Assembly (NCBI GenBank): GCA_019694575.1
Contig: JAIBBR010000021.1
Span: 1-48,895, forward strand
Direction: 5' to 3'
Length of the DNA: 48,895 nt
Source: Myxococcaceae bacterium
GTDB lineage: Bacteria; Myxococcota; Myxococcia; Myxococcales; Myxococcaceae
The notes beneath the pieces were generated by a model, which saw only the letters and a program-made list of their open reading frames with translations, did not search any database and was not told the origin of the DNA. Positions 41,338-48,895 of this stretch are shown in pieces; position 1 is the first letter of the stretch; the number at the start of each line of letters is the position of its first letter. Both the position numbers and the translations under genes were made by a program.

Positions 41338-43467
41338 CTACTTCTCGAAGGTCCATTCCACCACGTTGATAGAATAGGGCTTCATTTTCACCGCGCTTTG
41401 TACCCCTTCAAGATTGGCCCACCCGAAGCCTGTGGGCTCGCCTGAATAAGTGAAAACCCTCCGCGCGGTGGGAGCGTCGCAGCCGTCGAGCTTTACATTG
41501 GCGTCGAAGGCGCTGTCGGGGTCGAGGTTCAACACCACCGCCACCACTTTCTTGCCGTCTTCACTCGATGAAGCGAAGAGCGAAACCGGTGCCTCTTTGG
41601 GTACGTTCGTCTTGAGCGACCAGTCTTGAAAGTGGCCGCCCTTGCCGTCGTAGTTGCGAAACGCGTGAAAGGCATAAAACGCCGGCGACTGGTTGGGAGG
41701 GTACGCCCAGTAAAAAGCCGACGTCAGGTTCTGCTCACCGAAACGGCCGAGCGCTTCAGCGGTGGCAAGGCCTCCAGACATGTGGTTTTCGGCGCCGAAA
41801 TTCCACTCGCCGATTGAAGTGCCCAAGCCGGGGTAGTTCTCAATAATCCACTTCTTCATGCGGGGTATCAGCATCACTGGTTCGGCTATCCACGATTCGT
41901 CGCGGTACGTTGGGTCCCACAGGGCGCGGGTGGTGCGAATGCGCAGCGCGGCTTTTTCTGGCGACGTCTCGCCGCTCTCGGCGATGCCCACACCTGACGC
42001 CTGCGGGTAAAAGTGCAGATCCAACACGTCGAGCACTTTCACGCCCGTGGCTTTTTGGTGCTCGTACAGCTTCTTCAGGTACCAGGCGGTGAGCGGCTCG
42101 TCGGCGTGGGCGCGGCGGTCGGGGCGGGCCAGGGTGCCGGCCTTCAAGTCGACTGACGAATACAAATAGTTCGACCAACCCCACTCGGCGGGCCCGGCGA
42201 TACTCGCTTCAGGGTCGGCTTTGCGAATCGCCGTGCCATAGGCGATGGTCTTTTTGAGCAGCTCATCGTACGAGAGCCGTTCGGGGTGCACGTCGCGATG
42301 GGTGACGTGCCAAAGCCCCGGCTCGTTATCGAGAATGTACTGCTGCACGCTGCGGCCGCGGCCTTTGGCGTCTTTCTCGCGAATCGCCTTCACCCATTCG
42401 CCGATGAATTCAGGAGGCGCCGCCACGCTGGTCTGCGTCGGCTTGGGTGAGGGCAGCTCTTTGCCGTCGGGCGACAAACCGTTGCCTGCGCCGCTCGCTT
42501 GCTCGCTGTCAGCTTGTGGGCCGTACATCGACACGGGAAAAGAAAATGACGTGGTGTCTTTCGCCACCCAGCCCACCATCGGCATCACCACGGCCGACGC
42601 CATGTGGTGCTCAAGGTCGTCTTGCAAGAAGTTGTCGTAGGTCTGCCCGGGCTTGAGCAAGCTGACGTTCTTGAAAAAGTAATCGCTCGCCACGTTCCAC
42701 GCGTCGCCCAATTTCCAGTTGTAGCGCGAGGCATGGTTGCCGCCCCAACGCCGGGCGGTGGCGCCCATTTTAAACTGGTGCGGGCTCTCGGAGTCTTTCC
42801 ACGGGTAGAGCGCGATGCCGTAAATCAGCGGGCTGATTTTGTGCGAGCGCTGTTTGCATTGCACCGAGAGGTTCAAAGAGCCTTTCGCGGTGGCGACTTT
42901 GGGCACCACCGGGCCCGCCACGGTGAGCGCCACGTTGTCGAGGGCCACCCAGTCGCTGTCGACCTTCTTGTACGCAAAAATGACGATGCGGTCGAACGTC
43001 GACTGTTTGGGGTTCAGCTCCTCCATCGGTACGAAGACTTCAATGAAGCCGTCTTTGAGCGCCCGCTTGTGGTTGCCCTGCACCTTCACCCGGGGAAAAA
43101 TCTTCGCGTTGGCGCCGTTCAAGTCGAGACGCACTTCGAGAAAATCGCCCCAGTCGGCTGGCGCTTTGACGTGAAACACCACGCCTCCTGCCGAAGCAGT
43201 GGGCTGGGTGCGCACCAATATCCACCCGCCGTAATCGGCCAGGTTCATCAACGCCGGGCCTTGGGGGTTTTCTTTGCGCGCAGACCAGCCGAAGTCCATC
43301 CACCCGTCTTGGGTGCCTTGCTTGTACGCAGTCTCGGCCACTTTCAAAGGCCCGGTGCGCGGTGCGGCCGGCGCGGCGCTGCTCTCGGCGTGGCCCTGAC
43401 GGCAACCGAGCGCGAAAACCCAAAACAACCACAGCGGCCAACGCAGTTGGGAAGAAGGTCTGGGCAT
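41338..43467 (-). CDS. GH44-family glycoside hydrolase lipoprotein
   Basis: 709 residues from ATG 43467, with a lipobox (WVFALGC). Residues ~40-195 look like a carbohydrate-binding, jelly-roll-type domain; residues ~200-640 are a GH44 catalytic domain: RRWGGNHASRYNW, DNEPGLW (putative acid/base Glu ~382) and SIGEWNFGAENH (putative nucleophile Glu ~554), followed by the family's GGLATAEALGRFGEQNLTSA. GH44 enzymes are endo-glucanases acting on beta-glucans or related chains. As a lipoprotein within a polysaccharide operon it may trim or turn over the polymer rather than digest food. It lies 22 bases upstream of the acyltransferase gene. Confidence 0.88.
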   Translation of the reverse strand: MPRPSSQLRWPLWLFWVFALGCRQGHAESSAAPAAPRTGPLKVAETAYKQGTQDGWMDFGWSARKENPQGPALMNLADYGGWILVRTQPTASAGGVVFHVKAPADWGDFLEVRLDLNGANAKIFPRVKVQGNHKRALKDGFIEVFVPMEELNPKQSTFDRIVIFAYKKVDSDWVALDNVALTVAGPVVPKVATAKGSLNLSVQCKQRSHKISPLIYGIALYPWKDSESPHQFKMGATARRWGGNHASRYNWKLGDAWNVASDYFFKNVSLLKPGQTYDNFLQDDLEHHMASAVVMPMVGWVAKDTTSFSFPVSMYGPQADSEQASGAGNGLSPDGKELPSPKPTQTSVAAPPEFIGEWVKAIREKDAKGRGRSVQQYILDNEPGLWHVTHRDVHPERLSYDELLKKTIAYGTAIRKADPEASIAGPAEWGWSNYLYSSVDLKAGTLARPDRRAHADEPLTAWYLKKLYEHQKATGVKVLDVLDLHFYPQASGVGIAESGETSPEKAALRIRTTRALWDPTYRDESWIAEPVMLIPRMKKWIIENYPGLGTSIGEWNFGAENHMSGGLATAEALGRFGEQNLTSAFYWAYPPNQSPAFYAFHAFRNYDGKGGHFQDWSLKTNVPKEAPVSLFASSSEDGKKVVAVVLNLDPDSAFDANVKLDGCDAPTARRVFTYSGEPTGFGWANLEGVQSAVKMKPYSINVVEWTFEK

Positions 43468-43593
43468 GAAGGGGTCAACACCTTGGGGCGCAAAAGCACT
43501 CACAGGGGTGAAGACAGTACTTCAGCTCTGCTGCGAAAGCTTGGCTTCAGATTGTGGCGAAATGGCCGCGGTTTTTGTGGCCCGGCATCGAGG

Positions 43594-44607
43594 TTAATCG
43601 TGCCGGCTGCGCCAACAATTCAAAATGCCCAGCGCCGCGTTGCTCAGCGAGCCCGCTTCGTCGCGTGCGCCCCGGCAATATTCCATCGTGTACACCACCG
43701 AAGAACCCATGTGGGCCACCCGGTCTAAACCCAGTTTGTCAGCCCATTTCACCGCCGCGCGCGCCGCGTGCGATATCGGCTGTGAAGCCTGGGGCGCCAC
43801 CGTGGCCACGGTGAGAAAGGGCCGCGCTACCCACTTCATTTCGAAGAGAAAGCGCCAGGGGTCAGCGTGCGGCGCTTCTGGGTGCTTTTGGTGAATGCGC
43901 GAAAAATAAACACCGTAGAGAAACGCTCGCTTCAGCCACACGTCTTCACTGGTGTGGTCAGACCCGTGCAGCGTGTACGCGTCGGGTGCGTAGTGCAGCT
44001 CGACACCTGAATGCTCGAGCTTCAACCCCAGCTCAATGTCTTCGGCGCGTTTCATCGAAAAATCGAAGCCGCCCACCGCCCAATAGTCTTCGCGGCGCAA
44101 CGAGACGTTGCCCGTGTACACGTTGTTGCCAGTCAACTTGAGCTGCCCGCTCGCGAAGTCTGACGCCATTTTGTCGTGCAGCGCCGCGTACCATTTTTCG
44201 AAGTACGGCATGTGCGCGATGGCGGGGTCTGCTTTCAATCGGCCCAACACCAACCGGCGCGAACCTTTGGGGTGCTGCTTGGCGTGCTCCGCGAGAAAGG
44301 CTTTCGGCACCTGCATGTCGTCGTCGATGATGACCAACAGCGATGCCCGCGCGCGCTCGATGGCACGGTGACGGGCGGCGGCGGCTCCCGCGTTGTCTTG
44401 CCGCACCACTTCAATGTGAAACGGGTAATTGTCTTGGTGAATGAAGCTGCTCGCTGGTTCGACTGAGCCGTCGTCGACAATCACCACTTCGAACAAATGC
44501 GGTGGCAATGTCTGCGCAGACAATTGCGAGAGCAACCGCAACAGCAGCTCGCGGCGGTTGAAGGTGGCCATCACCACCGACAGAACTGGCGTCTGGGCGG
44601 TGCTCAC
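43594..44607 (-). CDS. GT2-family glycosyltransferase
   Basis: 337 residues. GTG 44607 is chosen because it overlaps the upstream stop (GTGA); in-frame starts further upstream lie inside that gene. GT2 features: PVLSVVMATFNRRELLLRLL, VVIVDDGSVEP, RHRAIERARASLLVIIDDDM with the DDD metal site, and the acceptor-side GGFDFSMKRAEDIELGLKLE (ED motif). No membrane helices, so a cytoplasmic enzyme transferring sugar from a nucleotide donor. Coupled by overlap to the MshEN-type gene; 126 bases separate it from the GH44 gene, where I see nothing else. Confidence 0.9.
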   Translation of the reverse strand: MSTAQTPVLSVVMATFNRRELLLRLLSQLSAQTLPPHLFEVVIVDDGSVEPASSFIHQDNYPFHIEVVRQDNAGAAAARHRAIERARASLLVIIDDDMQVPKAFLAEHAKQHPKGSRRLVLGRLKADPAIAHMPYFEKWYAALHDKMASDFASGQLKLTGNNVYTGNVSLRREDYWAVGGFDFSMKRAEDIELGLKLEHSGVELHYAPDAYTLHGSDHTSEDVWLKRAFLYGVYFSRIHQKHPEAPHADPWRFLFEMKWVARPFLTVATVAPQASQPISHAARAAVKWADKLGLDRVAHMGSSVVYTMEYCRGARDEAGSLSNAALGILNCWRSRHD

Positions 44608-47600
44608 AAGTCGAAGTCGCCCCGTGCTTGTACGAAGTTTTTCCACCGCGTCAGCGCCGCTTCACGCTCGGGCTTCGGCCCGTCGGCGAAGAAACCCAGG
44701 TTGTCTGAAAATGCGAGAGAAAGTTCTTCAATCGCCGACAGCCTCGAATCGAAGTCGTCGGCTGCCAACGCGTCGAGCAACCACTCGAGCCGCCGCCTTT
44801 GACGCGCGCCCGCCCACCACGAGGTCCACGCGCGGGGGTCGACTCCGAAAGTGGCGCAGGTGATTTCTTTGAGCGCTTCAGCGGCCGACTCGGCGCACAT
44901 CGCGTCGTCAGAAGCAGTAAGCCCGATGAGCCCGTCAATCGAAAGTCGGTCATGCAGCCCGCCCAACGCCCGGGCGGCCAGCGAGCGGCGCAGAGGGTCT
45001 TTCGACGCCAACTCTTGGCGCAAGGGAGGAATTTTTTTTTGGAACTCGGGCAAGCCTTTCAGCCGTGCCGCGGCGGTGCGGGCGGCCGATGAAATATCGG
45101 GCTCTAAGTCGAAGACACCGCGCAACACGCCGTCGACGAGCTCGGCGTAAGGCAGTGAGCCGGCGGTGAGCAGGGCCAAGTAGCGCGTGTCAGAATCTTC
45201 AGCGTCGAGCAGTGGCGCCAACGCTTGCGCGCCGAAACGGCCCAAGCGGCTCAGCGCTCCCGCTAAGGGGCCTAGCTCGTCGGCCTCGGGCAGCTCTACC
45301 ACGGGCAGGCGGGACCACGCGGTGGGGCCCGGAAAGTGCTGAGCCAACGCTTTCGCCGAAGCCGCTGGCGTGCGTTCTAGCCATTCGAGCGCTTGGCGGC
45401 GCGCACTCACTTCGGGCCCGGTGAGCATGACGAGCAAACTGTTGAACCAGTCGGCGTCGGTCGCGCGGGTGGGGGGCGACAGGTGTGGCAGGGGCGGAGG
45501 CACCGGCGCGGAAATGGGTGGCCCTCCTTTCGCCGCTTGCCGTTTTTTCAAAATCAACTCGTTGAAGGCCGCCGGCAGCTCTTGGCAAAACAAAATGAAG
45601 TCAGACAACTTGCGCTGGCTCATCGGCTTGTGGCCGCAGTCGCCGTAAACAATCGCCACCAATTTCGATTTCACTTCTACCGGGCACAAGAACACGGTAC
45701 GCGGCTCGCGGCCGAAGAGCTGCAAGTACTGTTTCGAAAGGCTGTCGGGCGGCAGCGGCCCCACGTAGCTGCCGCGGGTGAGCGTAATGGTGCGAAACAC
45801 GCTCGCCGCGTCGAGCGGAATCGAAATTTGCCGCATCGCCGGCAATTCGCCGTCGGTCATCGCCTCGAAGCCTTGTGCCGCGCCCTTGCTGACTGAAAAA
45901 AAACCGACGAAATCGAACGTACGCCGGCCGTACAACATGACGGTGTGAATCAGCTTGTCGCGCTCGTGCGTCGAAGCCTTGAGCGCGGCGCGGGCCTGGG
46001 TGAGTGTCCATTCTTGCGCGTAGACCTGCAGCGCGGGAGGCACTGACGGCCGGGGCAATGGAACTCGCGGTGACGTGGGCGCCTGCTCGAACGAAGGTGG
46101 CGGCGTCACCATGGGTTTCGGCGTGGGCCGCGGGTGGGGGGTGGCTTTGGCTGGAGGCGGGCTGGGAAACGACGGGTGCGGCGCGATGGGCGCGTGCAAC
46201 AAGGTCGGCGCGGTCGTTTCACCAAGGGCGTAAGGCGCAGCGTCGCCCTGCGCCTCAAGTAAATTTCGCTCGGTGGTCGGCGTGGGCCCCAAGCCCAGCG
46301 CCGCGGCAGTGGGCGGTGTTTTGAGCGCGGCTTCTCGCGTGGGTGGCACGGTGGGCTTGGGCGCCACGTCTGAAAAGTCGAGCTCGTCGTCGATGTTGGG
46401 TTTCGCCTCGACAGCGGCTGGCGGCGCCGACGGTGGCGGTGCCATTTCGAATGAGGCCGGGGCGGGAGGCACGGTGGGCTTGGGCGCGACATCTGAAAAA
46501 TCGAGCTCGTCGTCGACGGGCGGTTTCGCTCTTGCCGCCGGCCGCGGAACCGACGGTGGGGGCGCCACGTCTGAAAAATCAACTTCGTGATTTTCTGCCG
46601 AAAGCGAAGGTGACGGCGGTTGCTGCGGAGGCAACGGCGCGGCAAAAGGGTAGGGCCCCGAAGGTGGAGGAGGCGGCGGTGGCCGGTGGGCGAAACGGGG
46701 AGGCGCACTCGAAGGCCGGGGCGGGGGAGCGGCGCGCACCCACTGGGTGTCGGCGACTTTTGTTTTTTGCTCGTGCACTGATTCGTCGTGGCGCGGCTTG
46801 GCGGCAGGCAGCACTCCGCCGGGAAAGAACACGCCCAACGGCGGCGAAACATGGGCGTGGCTGGGAGGCACAGACCACGGCTCAGGCTCGGCAGACGGCT
46901 CGGCCTCGCGGGGCGTGCGAGGCGCGGCGCGCGTGACGTCGTCTTTCGACACTTCGCGGGCAAAGGCGCCGTACGCGCTGATGTCGAGCACCGTGGTGTC
47001 GCCGTCGTCGACGACCGGTTCGGTTTCAGCCCTGCCGCTGTGTTTGCCGCGGGCGAAGGCTTCATAGGCGCGGGTGTCGATGACCACGGTGTGGTCGGGT
47101 GGCACGTTCATCACCGCGAGGGCATTGCCCGAAGCGCTCGGAGTGCCTTTGCGCTTCACCAACAGCACGGGTTCTTCGACGAAGCCTTTGGCGATGCGGT
47201 CCATCACTTCGTCAGAGAGCGATTCGGCCACGTCTGATGTTTCAACGGCGTCGGCCACCGCTTGGCGCGTAGGGTCTAACATCGCGAGCAACCGGGTAAA
47301 GCGCACGTCGAGCGGCTGGTGGTACTGCCACGAGAGCCAGTCACGAATGCGGCATTCGAGGCCTACCCACAGCTCGAGTTTCTTGCCGATGAGAAACTCG
47401 ACTTCTTTGAGCTGCTTGGCAGGTACGGGGTACGGCACCACCAAGTGCAGAGTCTTGTCTTGCACCGAAAGGGGAGCCACCTTCAGCCGCTGGGCAATGC
47501 GCAAAGGCAACAGGGCGGCTGCTTCTTCATTGGGCTCGAAGTCGGCCAGGTTGACGTGGCGGTACCCTGAAACGTCTGACAACGCTTGCAGCATGCCCGC

Positions 47601-47738
47601 TTCAGAAATGTGGCCGAGCTCGAGCAGCAACGTGTCGATGCCGACGTCGTCGCCGTCGAGCTTGCGCAAGGCCTCATCGACCTGGTCGGCCGGCAAGAGC
47701 GACTGCGAAATCAGATGTTGAGCGAGTCGCCGGGGCAT
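44604..47738 (-). CDS. MshEN-like / repeat-linker / GAF-like / HEAT protein in the polysaccharide operon
   Basis: 1044 residues. Residues ~1-150 are a GspE N-terminal (MshEN-type) domain: RRLAQHLISQSLLPADQVDE and LLLELGHISEAGMLQALSDV are its two motifs; MshEN domains bind c-di-GMP, though the first motif here lacks the usual Gly. A long Pro-rich linker (~residues 200-590) carries two copies of an IDTRAYEAFAR-type motif and three copies of DFSDVAPxPxVP. Residues ~595-745 look GAF-like (FDFVGFFSVSKGAAQGFEAM, TVFLCPVEVKSKLVAIVYGD) and the last ~260 residues are HEAT-like helical pairs. No ATPase domain, so not a GspE motor. Likely a scaffold or regulator of the operon. Confidence 0.82.
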   Translation of the reverse strand: MPRRLAQHLISQSLLPADQVDEALRKLDGDDVGIDTLLLELGHISEAGMLQALSDVSGYRHVNLADFEPNEEAAALLPLRIAQRLKVAPLSVQDKTLHLVVPYPVPAKQLKEVEFLIGKKLELWVGLECRIRDWLSWQYHQPLDVRFTRLLAMLDPTRQAVADAVETSDVAESLSDEVMDRIAKGFVEEPVLLVKRKGTPSASGNALAVMNVPPDHTVVIDTRAYEAFARGKHSGRAETEPVVDDGDTTVLDISAYGAFAREVSKDDVTRAAPRTPREAEPSAEPEPWSVPPSHAHVSPPLGVFFPGGVLPAAKPRHDESVHEQKTKVADTQWVRAAPPPRPSSAPPRFAHRPPPPPPPSGPYPFAAPLPPQQPPSPSLSAENHEVDFSDVAPPPSVPRPAARAKPPVDDELDFSDVAPKPTVPPAPASFEMAPPPSAPPAAVEAKPNIDDELDFSDVAPKPTVPPTREAALKTPPTAAALGLGPTPTTERNLLEAQGDAAPYALGETTAPTLLHAPIAPHPSFPSPPPAKATPHPRPTPKPMVTPPPSFEQAPTSPRVPLPRPSVPPALQVYAQEWTLTQARAALKASTHERDKLIHTVMLYGRRTFDFVGFFSVSKGAAQGFEAMTDGELPAMRQISIPLDAASVFRTITLTRGSYVGPLPPDSLSKQYLQLFGREPRTVFLCPVEVKSKLVAIVYGDCGHKPMSQRKLSDFILFCQELPAAFNELILKKRQAAKGGPPISAPVPPPLPHLSPPTRATDADWFNSLLVMLTGPEVSARRQALEWLERTPAASAKALAQHFPGPTAWSRLPVVELPEADELGPLAGALSRLGRFGAQALAPLLDAEDSDTRYLALLTAGSLPYAELVDGVLRGVFDLEPDISSAARTAAARLKGLPEFQKKIPPLRQELASKDPLRRSLAARALGGLHDRLSIDGLIGLTASDDAMCAESAAEALKEITCATFGVDPRAWTSWWAGARQRRRLEWLLDALAADDFDSRLSAIEELSLAFSDNLGFFADGPKPEREAALTRWKNFVQARGDFDL
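46342..46588. repeat. three in-frame repeats inside the MshEN-like gene
   Basis: Three related units encode DFSDVAPxPxVP: about 46342-46395 and 46465-46518, nearly identical over ~54 bases and 123 bases apart, and a shorter, more diverged one at 46553-46588. The peptide repeats fall in the disordered linker, so they look like tandem short linear motifs for a partner protein, kept in frame by selection. Confidence 0.75.
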
Positions 47739-47748
47739 TGAAAGTGCC

Positions 47749-48759
47749 TTAAGAGCCCACGGCTTGTAGACGAACGACGAAGGTCGATGCCAGCTTGTCG
47801 TGCAGCGTCTGTGCTCGCCGGTCGAAGAAAGCGAGATAGAAGCCGGCGAAGAAAAGAGCCAGCGACACCAAAGAGAATGTGGCGCGTGTCAGCGCGTGCA
47901 CCGGGCTGATTGAATTGCCGTGTTTGTCGACCAGGCGCAAGCCGGTGAAGAAGCGCCCTAGCGTGCGGCCTTGAAAGAGAAACGCGCCCACCGTGGAGTA
48001 GGCCAGCGCGAGCAGCACGGTGAAAAAGAGCGTCACCACCACCAGCCCGTGCCAAGCGCCGAGACGAAACAGCCACGCGTCGAACAGGCCCAATTGCGCC
48101 GGAGGGTTTTTGGCCTTGGTCACCGACGCCGCGACCATCAAAAAGGTCACCCCCGCGCTGCCCAGCACCATGGCGTCGATGGCGAACGAGGCCAAGCGGC
48201 GGGGCAGTGAAGCGGGGCTGGCGATGACCTGCACGTTCTCGACGACTGCGTGGAGGGGCTTTTCGACTGTTTCATCGAGCGTCTCGTCGGCGTGACTGGC
48301 CGACGGTGCAGTCGAAAAAGTCGGCGTGGCCAAAATGCGCGCGCCGCCGCTGGGCGTTTCATCGAGCGTGGCGACGAAGGGGCTCTGCGCGTCAGGCAGG
48401 GTGGTGATGCTGCCCATCGAGGTTTGTGTTGGCTTGGGCGGCTGGCGCGGCACAGGTGTCTTCAAGTTGCCCGAAGGCGGCACCGGGGTGGCCACGCGAC
48501 CCAACGGAGGCGGCGCATGCCGCAGCGGCGGTGGCGCCGTTTTATAGACGGGCGTTTCTTTGGGGGCCGGTGCCGCGCTGGCTTTTGCTGGTGAAAACGG
48601 CCCGGGGTAACCGGGTTGGGTGACGGCCAAATGGGTGGCCAAGCTCACGTCTTTGTCTTTTTGTCGCTGCAGCTCTTCGAAGCTGGGAGCGCGCGGGCGT
48701 TCGCCCGAAGTCGGTGCACCCAAAGGCGGGGGAGGGTTCTTTTTGCTGGCGTCAGTCAC
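47749..48759 (-). CDS. RDD-family membrane protein with Pro-rich N-terminus
   Basis: 336 residues, GTG start at 48759. The first ~185 residues are disordered (Pro/Thr-rich, with two TLDET motifs that could be phospho-Thr sites). The C-terminal part is an RDD domain with three or four membrane helices: PASLPRRLASFAIDAMVLGS, then QGRTLGRFFTGLRLVDKHGN and a late membrane pair ending FDRRAQTLHDKLASTFVV. RDD proteins have varied and often unknown roles, some in ion transport. It ends 10 bases before the MshEN-type gene on the same strand, so a common transcript is likely. Confidence 0.86.
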   Translation of the reverse strand: MTDASKKNPPPPLGAPTSGERPRAPSFEELQRQKDKDVSLATHLAVTQPGYPGPFSPAKASAAPAPKETPVYKTAPPPLRHAPPPLGRVATPVPPSGNLKTPVPRQPPKPTQTSMGSITTLPDAQSPFVATLDETPSGGARILATPTFSTAPSASHADETLDETVEKPLHAVVENVQVIASPASLPRRLASFAIDAMVLGSAGVTFLMVAASVTKAKNPPAQLGLFDAWLFRLGAWHGLVVVTLFFTVLLALAYSTVGAFLFQGRTLGRFFTGLRLVDKHGNSISPVHALTRATFSLVSLALFFAGFYLAFFDRRAQTLHDKLASTFVVRLQAVGS

Positions 48760-48771
48760 GAGAAGTGGCGG

Positions 48772-48895
48772 TTATCTTGCCCCAAGACGAGGTGGGACAC
48801 GCAAGCAACCTGCTTTGCTGTGTGCGTCAAGCCAACTGAGCAAGTCGCTCATCGCTTGCTTTTTTTCTGGCTCGTGGATCAGCGCGTTGCGGCAA
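48772..48895 (-). CDS. probable alpha/beta hydrolase, only its C-terminus in the window
   Basis: The last 124 bases, read on the minus strand, hold an open frame to TAA 48772-48774 that ends with a motif fitting the C-terminus of lysophospholipase-like alpha/beta hydrolases (NALIHEPEKKQAMSDLLSWL, including the family's x-x-HE-P-E-K pattern with the catalytic-His region). The rest of the gene would lie beyond the window edge. It is 12 bases upstream of the RDD gene. Assignment rests on about 40 residues, so it is tentative. Confidence 0.5.
   Translation of the reverse strand, partial: CRNALIHEPEKKQAMSDLLSWLDAHSKAGCLRVPPRLGAR

Noticed and set aside
42604-43728. Open frame of about 374 codons on the plus strand over the GH44 gene
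   Set aside because: Antisense to a recognised enzyme, His/Arg/Val-rich, and extends into a non-coding gap; a typical shadow frame.
45990-46740. Low-complexity C/T/G-rich stretch as a possible structural DNA element
   Set aside because: Explained by the Pro/Ala/Thr-rich linker it encodes; only the short in-frame repeats are reported.
1-48895. tRNA, rRNA, CRISPR, insertion sequences, prophage genes
   Set aside because: None seen: no T-loop-like sequence in a tRNA context, no regularly spaced direct repeats outside the protein-coding repeats at 46342-46588, and no transposase or integrase motif.

Overview
The window looks like a piece of a Myxococcota chromosome (GC-rich deltaproteobacterial lineage). 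The support is indirect. Lipoproteins have short signal peptides and D/G/A-rich linkers, and one is a long Cys-rich lipoprotein. An anti-sigma protein ends in an AgmX/PglI-type domain, a GspE-N (MshEN) protein has long Pro-rich linkers, and there is an ECF sigma factor fused by overlap to a Ser/Thr kinase gene. I did not see any tRNA, rRNA, CRISPR array, insertion sequence or phage gene, so I read this as ordinary core plus lineage-specific chromosome, with two decayed loci and two single-base frameshifts.

Layout. 1-2.8 kb: end of radA, a B-box zinc-finger membrane protein and a small lipoprotein. 2.8-3.8 kb: a gene graveyard holding a deletion-riddled Ser/Thr kinase relic and a deletion-riddled HtrA-like protease relic, followed by a perfect dyad and a possible Cys-rich micro-gene. 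4.1-7.1 kb: grpE-dnaK with a small Lys/Ala-rich protein. 7.2-10.4 kb: the N-degron aminoacyl-transferase bpt, translationally coupled to an unknown helical protein, a clear intrinsic terminator, a frameshifted SAM methyltransferase and a small conserved-looking protein. 10.4-12.5 kb: larB-larC for the nickel-pincer cofactor. 12.5-17.5 kb: an SRPBCC protein, a coupled lipoprotein / FN3-beta-propeller pair, and proS.

17.6-23.1 kb: an adhesin-like GIN-domain protein, an ECF sigma factor overlapping a membrane Ser/Thr kinase, an alpha/beta hydrolase, and two coupled Cys-rich/small lipoproteins. 23.1-30.1 kb (minus): an ApaH-like phosphatase, a cupin, two unknown proteins, an ICMT/PEMT-type membrane methyltransferase, a permuted papain-fold (YiiX-like) protein and a large hydrolase lipoprotein. 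30.2-37.3 kb (plus): an ECF sigma/anti-sigma pair, an ATP-grasp enzyme, two coupled Gfo/Idh/MocA dehydrogenases and a soluble hybrid histidine kinase behind overlapping palindromes.

37.4-39.0 kb: a hipBA toxin-antitoxin locus whose hipA is split by a frameshift, with an apparently leaderless promoter and an operator-like palindrome. 39.0-48.9 kb (all minus): a polysaccharide block transcribed as alpha/beta hydrolase (partial), RDD membrane protein, MshEN-GAF-like-HEAT protein with repeated peptide motifs, GT2 glycosyltransferase, GH44 glycanase lipoprotein, left-handed beta-helix acyltransferase, a small two-helix membrane protein and an O-antigen-ligase/Wzy-like polymerase. The tight spacing suggests that synthesis, acetylation, polymerisation and trimming of a surface polysaccharide are expressed with a possible c-di-GMP-linked scaffold. 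This block and the sigma-kinase pair are the best candidates for unexplored biology.
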